A stretch of DNA of 64,000 nt. It comes from Lucifuga dentata (taxonomy: Eukaryota > Chordata > Actinopteri > Ophidiiformes > Bythitidae). Numbering within the stretch: position 1 is the first letter of the stretch; each line of letters begins with the position of its first letter. Position numbers and translations under genes: made by a program. Under the pieces are notes generated by a model. The model made no database searches. It had not been told where the DNA came from and saw nothing but the letters and a program-made list of their open reading frames with translations. The stretch covers positions 62,001-126,000 of the forward strand of contig VXCM01002594.1 of NCBI GenBank assembly GCA_014773175.1, written 5' to 3'. Shown here piece after piece: positions 24,669 through 35,217 of this stretch.

Positions 24669-27562
24669 CTCTGTTACAGTTGCAATTAGACTGTGAAATT
24701 CACAACTTGTGATGCCATCTGGTTGCTATGACACCTATTATTTAGACCTCTGACAGTCCTAGCTTGAACTGTTTATTCTCTGTTTCCCTCCTGCATATCA
24801 ACATTGTTTCTAATATGGAAGGAGTGAAACAAATCATGTCACACAGGGCTGTGTGTGTAGGCTGATTATAGTGGGGGTGGGGGTGCCCTGAGGTGCAGCA
24901 TGAGGAATAAAAATTTTTACCATGTTTAGTCGTGAACAGATCATCACAGGATGATGGCGATAATATGAAGACATGAGGGCATGTTGGGCCTCTGGGTTGT
25001 AAACGTTGAAAGGTACTAAAGGCTAATTTCCCATAAATTCAAGCTAAATAATTGGACCATACTGAGACTAACATTTGGTTGCTGCTTGACGCAGTTGCTA
25101 GGTAGCTTATGCCAAAATATGATGTAATCACAGTGCTAGCACCACAGAAGTTTGGACCTGCACAAGTCACCTTGCAAGGTCCCACACCTCGTCCCAGATT
25201 TTGTGACTTGGAGTGTGTGGTGCTTGTGTTCCTTTGGTCAGCGTTTAAAGGAAGACTTGCAGAGGTTGTGTGCATATAAACATCTCTATGATTCATTTTT
25301 AAAGGATTACAAAGACCATGGCCCAAAACATGTGCTGCACTGGGCTAGGATTCCAGTTTTTTTTTTTTTTTTGACCATTTTGTAAAGCTCAAAAAGAGAA
25401 CATATGGATGGAGAGGTGACCCAGCTGGAAGCAAACAGGTCTAACTGATCCACATGGAAATGGAATGGCTATCCAAGTTTATCAAATATTGAGAAAATTG
25501 GCACAAATCTTGCAGTAGAGGTAAACAACATAGATACAACAAGCTACAAAAACAAACTCACTAAATCATCTGCAAAACATAGCTAACAATAAATGCTCCA
25601 GGATTAATGCAACTTAAATGCTGCTTTGTTTGGTCTGTACATTTTATGACTCTTCCTCTTCATTTCTGAACAGCCTTGTGAACTTACGTCTCCATAGATG
25701 TGGCCTTTCTTCATGAATTGCTGTGTGCCACAATGCCACCACACCCTGAGCTGCAGCCTGGCTGGTGTGGGAGTGGGAGGTGGTGTGACTCATGCTGCTC
25801 TCCTCTTCATCTTGACATTTGACATACTGATGTAGGGGATCTCATCTGGAACAAACAACGCAAAGTCACCGCTGTAGCGCATGTGCCTCCAAGCCTGCAC
25901 CCTACAGGGCTGAGAAACAGGTAACCATGAGTCAGCTCCTATTTAAGTCATACACCTCCGCTGTGACACTCAGAGGTTGTTTTCAAGCTGTTTAATTTTT
26001 TTGTTTCGAGTTTGTTCCCCACTGAGAATTCAACCTATCACAATGCTACTCTGCATTGCTTGACAGCCATTCTTGTCTTGAATTTACAAGAGGAAGAGGA
26101 ACAGGAGAGCACAATGACCTTTTAAAACTTCCTGCAAGTGTTCAGTGTTGTCATAAACCAGTCAAAGAGATAAAGCTGCACCACAACCACACAGCTGATG
26201 TCTGTGAAGTGTTCAGTAATCCGTTCTCATTAGACCTCTTTTACTCGACAGGGATGCTGTAGCACTTTTGACTATATGCTACCACCAACACAAACGATGC
26301 TCCTGAATTGGTGAGTGATGCCATAGGGATGCTGCTGCCTAATGAACCCCACTGAGACATCACCATCAGGTCCTCCAGTCCTCCGTCCTGTCTCATCAGT
26401 ATAGATAAAGCACCACAGTGGGCTAGACAGCACAAACAGCCTGCAGAGGCAGAGCAGGATCGCTCTTCACTTGCTCACACACAGAGGAGCAGCAACACCG
26501 GGTGGCTGAAGATGATGACAACTGCCTCAGAGGAGATGTTGGCGCACACCTCCCTGGATCTATTAACTGGTGATTCCCCAAAGACGCCCTCCCACTTCCA
26601 GTCTGCACTGCTTCAACATTAAAATTAAATGGGAGGCAAACCAAGAAAAAACAGGCCCAAGAACCCTTCTTTTTAATAGTGTCTTTGCTGCATTTCATCT
26701 TCCAATTAAATTTTGGTTTTTCTCAGCCTCTCTAATACAAGCGTCTTATTCCAGATTCATGTTTATCCAAACTGATGGATTTATCATGAAATAAAAATGT
26801 TCACATATATATTTGCTCTATATATGCTCTGTAAAGATCATTGTAACATGTTTGGTTTTTAGTGTTAGTTGAAGATTTTGTTGCTCTCCTCCTCAGTTTA
26901 TTTAACAAACCTACAGCTTTGTAACAGGAAAGACTGAAAACCGCAGTTTTAGCCAGTTTCATTCATACTTGTAATGAGGACCCTTGACAGGTATGTGCAC
27001 TTCTCAGCTACATCAGGCCAATTAAAGCTTAAATTCACAAGTATGGTGCTATATTATCCACATACGTATACTGCACTTTAGTTTTGAAGGAAAGGAAGGA
27101 GAGAGGAGCTCAAAGGAAAAAGTCATGGTCAGTCAAACCAGCACAGAAAATGGTTACGAGATGGCTCAGCTGCCTGCTCTTCCATGATAATGGCTGAACA
27201 TCCTTGGCTGACAATGAGGTCTTGCTTGTCATCAGTGCCAACAGGGGGTCATACCAGCCATTGAAGCCTGGGCTGTCAGGGGGAATATTTTGTTGACATA
27301 CTTACTCCACTATCTCCTTATCCCGCTGCCTTGCCAAGCATGACATTGGGGAGTTGACATATGGGATGAGATAAAATGCCAGGTGTGACGTCAGTAGTTT
27401 GAAACATCCTAACAGCTTCAGGCTGGGCATAGGAAAACTGATGAAATCCTTTGGGTTATGCTACAATTCTGGTTTTATGACTGTGAACAAGAATCTCGAT
27501 TTTTGTCTCCTCATAGCAAGAAGCCCGGGGTGTAAATTGGACAGCCTTGTTTTCATGTTCTT

Positions 27563-27845
27563 AGTTTGCAAGCTCTCCCCATGTCTGTGTGGACTTCCTC
27601 AGGATATTCTGTTGCCTCCCACAGTCCAAAAGCAGGTTAGGTGAACTAGAAAATTGCCCCTAGGTGTGACCCCAAGTGTGAATGAGTCTGTCTCTGAATG
27701 TGTGTCAGCTCTACGAGAGAATGACGACTTGTCCAGGGTGTATTGCGTGTACATACTGTACTTTCGTTTACCCAATGAATACAGGAAAAAGCTCCAGCCC
27801 CCCATAACCCTGCACAGGATAAGCGGGTATAGAGAATGGATGGAT
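27563..27845 (+). repeat. 5'-truncated SINE-like retroposon remnant
   Basis: Contains the blocks of a repeat widespread in teleosts, in the usual order: GTTTGCAAGCTCTCCCCATG, CTCCCACAGTCCAAAAGCAG, ATTGCCCCTAGGTGTGA, TTGTCCAGGGTGTA, GCTCCAGCCCCCC, CCTGCACAGGATAAGCGGGT and AGAGAATGGATGGA. The 5' end with any polymerase III promoter boxes is missing, and the middle is rearranged or diverged. It is inactive. Confidence 0.7.
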
Positions 27846-28503
27846 TGTGCTGTATTGCCTGTTGTTACTTCTGCCAGCACTGCTAAATAGCTTTCTTCTG
27901 GGGGTGGAGCACTAATCTTTATGGGGAGACTGGCTGCATTAGAAAGGTCCAGAATCTTGATGAAGTTTTATGCAAAGTTGGCCATATCCTATGAGGTGTG
28001 AGATGTGTAGAGTGATGAATATGGCTTTAACATAACCTGACAGGTGGCTCAGTGTGTACATTTAGTTTGTCCAGTGAAGCTTTAGGTAGTGAGATCCACA
28101 AAACAGGAAAAAGCCTCCTCCAGTCTTGACATCCAGGAGAATGCTTGACAATGGCAGCACAATGTCCAAATCCCAGGTAAATTTAGTAGGCTGGATGGGG
28201 ATCAGCTGCTGCTATGAGAGCCAGGCAGGCAGCAAAGCATCAAACAAAACGTGGTGCAGCAGCTGTCATCTCAGTGCTATGTTGCTCTTTCAGCTGCTGA
28301 AGGAAACACCAGGCTCTTCCTGATTGGTCAAACATGCGAAATTTAGTGTGTTGCTTTACATGGACATTTGAAGCCCTACCTTCTTTCCAAACTAGTCTTT
28401 GTCCGTTAGCATACCTGCCAATGTATTTTCTCCTGGACAATTTCTTTTCAGCTGTCTTTCTAAAGAACTGCAACGTGATGCTGAGGTTCTATATTTTAAG
28501 CCA

Positions 28504-28650
28504 AGTAATTACCTCCGCCAAGTTACAGTATGTGATCACCAGCATTTGTTTGTTTGTTAGCAGGATATCTCTTAAAGTTATGGACGGACTTGGATGAAAT
28601 TTGGAGGACAGATAGATAATGACAGGAGTGGACATAATCTGGGTCATATC
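28504..28650 (+). repeat. dispersed fish repeat starting ACCTCCGCCAAG
   Basis: ACCTCCGCCAAGTTACAGTA, then TTTGTTTGTTTGTTAGCAGG, then AAAGTTATGGACGGACTTGG and ATGAAATTTGGAGG is a pattern I recognise from many fish genomes. A second, more diverged copy is at 55470. Ends and class are uncertain. Confidence 0.5.
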
Positions 28651-29249
28651 CAGAATTTTGTTTTTAGCCAGTACAATCAATGCTAATGTGCTGATTTCAA
28701 TGAAATTTTGCATGTTGGCTCATTTTCAAACATTTCTTATTGGAATTTTGCTGGCTTTGACAGAGGCATGTGCTTGCTTCTGTTTGGCTGGTAAAATCTG
28801 AGCACCTTGTTATTTTAATCAGTATAAAACAATGATCACTAGGGTTGGAACTCATTAGTATTGTAATTGCTAAATGCTAATAATATTTGCATCATTCTTA
28901 AAATAGCAAGGTGCTAAAACTTTTAATAGCAGTAGTAGCTACCAGTTTAGCCTAAAAAATATTAACAGAAAACCTAAATATCATGATTCAGTTTTTTTTT
29001 TTTTAGAAGGACTGACAAAAACTGATCCATGCACCAGAATGCCCTTTGCAGCAAAAGAGTTTCAGGAACTCAGGAACTTTCCTTGTTTTGCACCATGGAA
29101 CCTGGACCCATCTTGGTACCCAAACTGGAGTTCCTGCAAGTGAAACAGAAGCTGTCCCAGGTACATATGGTGGGACTTTGGCTCGCTATAAGAGTGACCA
29201 AGTGTGAATGGTCTGTATTTACTTCACTTTCACTCAGAAGCCTCAGTCG

Positions 29250-30715
29250 AGTGTTAAACACACTTTTATTGTTTAGGTGTCAAATGAAACAGTGTCACCA
29301 TTCAGAGAAGGAATAAAGATTAAATGGCCACATAAAAAAATATAAAATCAACAATGAAAATGGCTACACGGGGCAGTCTGGTTCCCGTGTGAACATAGAT
29401 GTACAGTTGAGACAGTGTCCAGATCCAGACGTGTATGTGTTTGTTTTGCACGTTTCCACAGCCTACATTAATCTCAAACAATAAAAGTCCTTTTTGTTAA
29501 CTAGCCATGCATACAGTTGACAATTCCACGTGTGTTGAGTCTGTGTCATCAGAGGAGCTGGCACTTTTAATACAAAATATTTACACCACCATTAGTTACT
29601 CTTATCATTCTCATCATGTTACTATTTGTTACTATGAATTTGAATACTCTGAGCACATAAAGAATCTGATCAGTATGTTAAGAATCTTAAGCACCCTATT
29701 TCATGTTGATACCGGAGGAGAAAAGAAATGGAACATATGACAAATGTTGGTATCTTCATGTTAAATGTTCCTGAAAACAATACAGATTTAAGAGATCATC
29801 TGCGGAGATATTCAAACACTGACATTGATTCCTTGTCCCATCAAAATGAAGCAATAACTTATATTACTATTCAGCAATTTTCTGTCAGATTCTATTGGAA
29901 AGGAAAACAAAACAACACACGATATGTGAGCAAGTCTGCTAGGCTTACTATTAGAGCTCCAAAATGAGAAAACAGCAAATAAATGACTTTGAATGTTATG
30001 AGAAAGACACTGACTTTCCCATCATTTTCTCTCCATTCTTCCAAACAACATAAAATGAAATGAAAAAATGGAGGTGCTTTTAAGTCACCTCTTTGGTTCA
30101 GCCCTGTGATGAGTAGAAAAACCTCTCACCAACCACTAGACAAGGTAATCTGAGAGAAACCTTCATAAATCAACTCACCACCAGCATTTAAAACAACTAC
30201 ATCCAAAAAAATCTCTTCTTGGGTTTGTGTACAGTAGCTACTTGTAACCAGTTCATGTAAATGCATCTTGATGTTCTGTGCAAAACTGATTTGTTTGTTT
30301 AATACAAACAAAACAAAATAAAAATAGTTTTAGGAAATAACAATCCTGCTGTGATTCTACTGCTGATGATGATTCAAGATTTTTCCCCCACAGCTGAAAA
30401 GATAAAAACAAACCAAAACAAAGAGTAAGGCGAGTGCTTGTTCCTTTTTGTCATTTGTCAATTTCTCTTGTGGCAAATTCCTGGCATTTCTCATTCAAAC
30501 CTATTCATTGCTAACGTGTCATCGTTATTATTAATCATGTCACAGCTGATTTATGCTTCATTTAGTTAAAATCCAACATGTTCAACCATGAGTTTATCTT
30601 TCATCTAATTGGCATGTGCATGTGTGTGCATGTCTAAGTGTATTTCTCTGCTGCAAGATGGAGTAACTTCCTCTAAGTAGACTTTTTTCCTGGCCTGTTT
30701 TTGGAGGCCCGGAGG
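29250..30715 (-). other. rap2a: probable rap2a 3' untranslated region
   Basis: Follows the rap2a stop codon. Two candidate poly(A) signals occur on the minus strand: ATTAAA at 30303-30298 and canonical AATAAA at 29270-29265. The second would give a UTR of about 1.45 kb. The true end cannot be decided from sequence. Small frames here (for example at 29507-29967) have no recognisable homology. Confidence 0.5.
29265..29270 (-). terminator. rap2a: candidate rap2a poly(A) signal
   Basis: AATAAA on the minus strand, about 1.45 kb after the stop codon. An ATTAAA variant at 30303-30298 is an alternative proximal site. Confidence 0.4.
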
Positions 30716-30953
30716 CTATTGTATATTGCAAGAGGAGCAGCAGGGGTCATCCTTGTCTGGCTGGGCGGCGTAGTCCATCTGCCTAACAATCTCAGCAAAC
30801 AGTTCGTCTACCATGGTTTTGCTCTTGGCCGAGGTCTCCATGAAAGGGCAGCCCCACTCCTCGGCCAGGGCCTGGCCTTCGCTGGATGACACCTCCCTCT
30901 CACTTTCAAGGTCCACTTTGTTCCCCACCAGAATCACCGGAACCTTCTCGTAC
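30716..30953 (-). CDS. rap2a: RAP2A, coding exon 2 (residues 105-183)
   Basis: C-terminal half of the Ras-like GTPase Rap2A. It begins with the last base of the split Arg105 codon after the acceptor TGTTCTCAG at 30954. The G4 base-recognition motif NKVD is residues 116-119 and the G5 motif SAK is 146-148. The tail [10 protein letters not shown] ends in a CAAX box (CNIQ, Cys180) expected to be prenylated, with Cys176 and Cys177 as expected palmitoylation sites; these place Rap2A on plasma and recycling-endosome membranes. The TGA/TAA-bounded frame gives exactly the family length of 183 residues with exon 1. Very few differences from mammalian RAP2A are apparent. Confidence 0.97.
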
Positions 30954-33270
30954 CTGAGAACAGACAGACCCATATTGAGTTATCAGAGACAAACGTACTT
31001 CACCATTACAAGGCTAACTGACATTTACAAGTTGGTGATGTGGACAAGATCATATTCTGATAACTGCTATATTTTGTGTGAATGTGAGTGGCAAAAGTCA
31101 AATTTATGTTCTTACGCTGAATCAGATGGTTATAGACTGTTTTAGTGGACTAAGATCTTGCTTTGACAAACTTAAGATTTAACCTCTTGTCAAGTTTGAC
31201 ATCAGAACTGTCAACCAAGATAACCTAATTAGAATTTTGTCTTGATTGGGCCTATGCAGAGCAACAATAAATTAAAACACTATTTTTGTCCAGGCCTACT
31301 CATTTGCCCTAATGGAATTTATTCAGTTCATCTGACCTGATGACTTCAGCCATGTCCACAGAAATGCTGGTGAATATAAAAATACCATTGACACGTGAAA
31401 CATTTACCAGCCACACTTTATTTTTTTTTAACATAATTTTTTGTGAAAGAAAATTCAGACTTCAAAGAAACAAAATGGCAGTGGAGAAATGTAATGTATA
31501 TGTAGAACAAAGCAAGAGATTTGTTAATTTAGAACTGAAAGTGGCTAAAACAGTATAAAATAGTAATATTAATAATACTACTCTACTGTTATTGCTACCT
31601 GATAGCCAAGGCTAGCAGTGATTCCTGAGCTGATGCATTAAGGCCCTTAACAAAATCAATGATCTACGCTAGTGCAGTCATACTACAACATACAACATAA
31701 TAAAACAATGACAACAATGCTAATAATTAACTATATTACAGTAAGTGAGCAAAGAGAAAGTTTGATGGATTTTCATATAACTTTTGGGGAGGGAAAGGAT
31801 AGTTTAGCATAGGTAGAATATCATTGAGAAAGAAGCTCTGTTTTCAAAATTATCTTGAGCAATCAAAGGGGGAAAGATGAAGCACCTTCTGTCTTCTTCT
31901 TCTTCTGTCTTATATGAGTGCCAAATCTAAAGCTTGGCCCAGTAGTGAACAGGAAATGGGCAACACAGCCCTGACCCCTGAGGGTAAGAAGTGGCCATAA
32001 TCCTTTGAGCTGTGAACTCACTGCCAGGTTTCAGCAGCACAAAAATGCCACTGTGGAACTGCTTAGTGAGCACCCAGAGTAGGTCATCAGTTGAATTTAA
32101 TATTCTACTGCATTATCTTTTTTAAAAGGCAAGGGTCTGATGGCATTTTCACCAAGACATCACTGCATCAGTTGTCATACGGGGAAATCTGGCGGGTCCC
32201 TGAGGCTTTTTGTACAGAAGAGATAAAGCTAAAAACATCAGAGGAAGCTGATCTTGTGTTCTCACATCCTTTGGTAAACACATATTGCATTTCTTTTATC
32301 CTTATCTGCATTTGAGGCAAGCATGGGAGATCTTTCCATTGTATGAATGGTAAGCCCAGTTTAAAAAGCTGCTGAGCAACATGGACAGATCACACCGAGA
32401 GTCATGCACTCAGACAACCTTTAACATTATTACAGTTTTCAAATGGTGCCGCTATGCTATCAAATATACATGTGCCTATATTATTTATAGAAAAAAAATC
32501 ATGCTCATCCTTGATTGCTATTGTAACAGGTATACAAGCAAATGAAGCAGCAGCTGTAAAACCTTCCTTAGTGGAGCAGCCGGACCGTCTCGAAGAGGAC
32601 AGAGGCTGGAGGTTTCACTGTTAAATAAGCTTAAATTTACAAAAATAGGAAGATGACTTTGATCTATCTGTGTATAAGTGAATTGCAATCTCAAGTATCC
32701 TGTTCTCAGGATCTGCTCATCAGACAGAAGAGCTAACAGGAGTTAAGACATGATTTCCAAGGTCTCAGTGCTATAATGTCCTATGAGCTCGGAGAAAACT
32801 GTATGAGAAATTACAGCCTATGCTTCTAAATTTTAACAGTTAATGTGCAGTACCTACATCTAACTCCTAGCTTCAAGGCCATGATTTTCCTGAGAACTAT
32901 TTTGGAACACATCTGTGCAGCAGTTCTTGCCTACAACCTTAAATTCCTTTACCACTTTCACTGAAAAACCTTAAACACAGTTGTGGGTGTACAGATTGAA
33001 AGGTCAAAACTTTACTTTTATAGCAGTTCCCCTTTAGGAGAAGCCACAGGGGGCACGGGCCTTAGGTGGGGTAGTGGTAGTCAACATCTGGGTGTCACCA
33101 AGTTTGTGGTTCAGCTCAAATCTCCCACTCTAAAACTCACACTGAAGCATGTGGCAGGCTATCTCATATCTACCATCATGTTGCTTCATATGAGCTTCAA
33201 AGCTAAGTGAGTTATAAAAAGGCATATTCCCAGACAAACAATTCAGGGCTGTTAGCAACTGAGTATGAAT

Positions 33271-33839
33271 TCAAGCATACCATAGGTTTTGCATGTTTGA
33301 GACCTATAAATACACTCACATACATGTTATGTTACTGACAGCCATTTTCCAAAACATACAATCGTATTTTAGTTTTGTTATTTTGCCAAAGCCCCTAATC
33401 TTTCAAAATCAAATGTTCAGGTGATACACCTACCTAAAATTTCAGTGTTTCGTCTGCCAACACAACCTGTAGAAGGGACGGTCATTTTAATTTCTCCCTG
33501 AAAGCCGTCTTCTCCTGGGACATTAATTTCCTGGCAGAGAAAAACATTGTCTTCCGTGTAGCTCTGTGTTGGATTGGTTAAATTAAGCAACTTCAACACA
33601 AAAGTTTAATAGCTGTGATGGATTACTTATCTCAAGCATTTTTCATGTCTCTACAAGTTGATTTTTATAGTGTACTGGAATGAACAGATACCAATGACTG
33701 TCTGGAAGGTACGAAAAAAAATCTAAAATTCACTGCTCCAGTAGCATGTTTTGGAAAATTCTTGGCAGTAATGTAACATGTATGTGGGTTATATTTTTTT
33801 GGGCTCAAACATACAAAATCACCAGTATCCTCCTTTAAG
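33271..33839. mobile_element. non-autonomous TIR element, family A copy 4 (569 bp)
   Basis: Left end TCAAGCATACCATAGGTTTT leads into GCATGTTTGAGACC; right end GGGCTCAAACATACAAAATC leads to CCTCCTTTAAG. The interior has the family blocks TTACTGACAGCCATTTTCC, CCTAATCTTTCAAAATCAAA and TTCAGTGTTTCGTC. The open frame at 33417-33599 is part of the repeat. It lies in rap2a intron 1. Confidence 0.75.
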
Positions 33840-34134
33840 CTTCAAGATAAGAGGACTGCAACACAAAGAAAAAAGAACATGTCATCTGGCACCAAAAGAA
33901 AAACATCTAAATATAGTTAATAACAGGGGGGCAACCTGCAATCCCAGGAGGTGTGAGGGTGGCTGCCACAGATACCAAGGCTCCAAGGGCTCAGCATAAG
34001 AGGTGTTGGCCATGCTAGGTCTGGACCAAATTGCAAATGATGCAATGACTAGTCCATAACACACAGAACAATACAGTACAGAGTTTAGACATAAACCTCA
34101 AATGTTAACTGCACAACAAAGACTTGTGACTGTA

Positions 34135-34325
34135 TTAGTGGTTCTCAATCCTGCTTCTGAGGGTCCACAGCATTCAGGTGTGTTTAGCCAATCAAGATCT
34201 GGGAGCCACCGCCTCTTGATCAAGTGAGCACACCTGATTTGCTAAATCAGGTGTGAGTAGAGAACAGGGAGAAATGGAAAATATGAGAGTGCTGAGGGAT
34301 ACAAGGACCAGGATTGAGAATTACT
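34135..34325. mobile_element. palindromic MITE of the GGTTCTCAAYCCTG type
   Basis: Left end ATTAGTGGTTCTCAATCCTG and right end AGGATTGAGAATTACTGGT are inverted repeats. The centre has CACACCTGATTTGCTAAATC and AGGTGTGAGTAGAGAACAGG. I recognise this as a common fish MITE with a 'gagggtcc ... ggaccagg' layout. A decayed relative lies at 49985-50135. Confidence 0.65.
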
Positions 34326-35176
34326 GGTCTTAAGGACAGACAGCACAAACAACACAACACTCTTCCACTTGAGACTGAGGATGCCTGCATGAGCACTCTG
34401 ACCGCAAACACCCATTCGAGCTCGCCCAGACACACCTTATCTATATTGCATGAGGCATCAACTGATATAGGCCTTGCTGACAGAAGGTGGGACCCAGTGG
34501 CCCAAGAGTCTCTATATTCATCTGGTTCTGGCCAAAAACATGTAGGAGGAAACAAGTCTGGTGCTGGTGTCCTCCAAATTGTCCCTTTAAGGAGGATCTA
34601 CAGCTCATTCAGAACAAAGAGCACAGAATCAGCAAAGAAACATTTCAAAAGATTTCTGAAGAGCCTTTGGTAAACATGCCATGATGGCCCCTAAACAGAG
34701 AGCCTGTGCAGCCCAGTGGTGGAATTATGCCAAGAGGCACTTACGATTTGCAGAAGGACAAATAATGAAAAAAATAAAATAAAAGAAAGATAGTACTTAA
34801 TGCATCCTCAAAAATTCTCTTCTGGATTCTCTGAAGGTTGTGAAAACTGATTCAATCCTTTAAAAATTGATGCTCTTCACAGTTGATAGAGAAATATCCA
34901 AATGGGGACAATAACGTAGTCGTGTACGTGACAGCCTGTACAAACTAGTCATTCTCTCCCATGTGGCACACTCATAACACAGTACACTACTAGCTCCCTG
35001 GGGCTAATTATGCGTTCTGAGGCAAATTCCTCCACTTACAAATGACAAGATGGTGACTCTGCAACGCAAAGTGTTGTTGTATCTGAAATGTAGTCAGACT
35101 GGCTTCTCATGCAAGATAGGAATACTTCACAGATTCATTCATAAGTCTTATAAGCCCAAAATATGCCAGTCAGTTA

Positions 35177-35217
35177 CCTTTTCCTCTGATCTCTGAAAAT
35201 GAGATCAGAGGAAAAGG
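35177..35217. repeat. perfect 17-bp hairpin
   Basis: CCTTTTCCTCTGATCTC (35177-35193) and GAGATCAGAGGAAAAGG (35201-35217) are exact reverse complements around a 7-base loop TGAAAAT. It lies inside rap2a intron 1. It may be a decayed MITE or a structured intronic element; function unknown. Confidence 0.8.

Larger units (their letters stand above)
19029..29250. other. intergenic region between farp1 and rap2a
   Basis: About 10 kb with no coding exon I can recognise. Human IPO5 sits in the corresponding interval, but none of its protein is apparent in the open frames here. Contents are microsatellites, a nested transposon pair at 22978-23305, a SINE remnant at 27563-27845, a short dispersed repeat at 28504, and a single-base gap at 20223. 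Confidence 0.7.

Noticed and set aside
34314..34673. 119-codon plus-strand frame in rap2a intron
   Set aside because: Starts in a MITE end, overlaps open frames on both strands, and resembles no protein I know.
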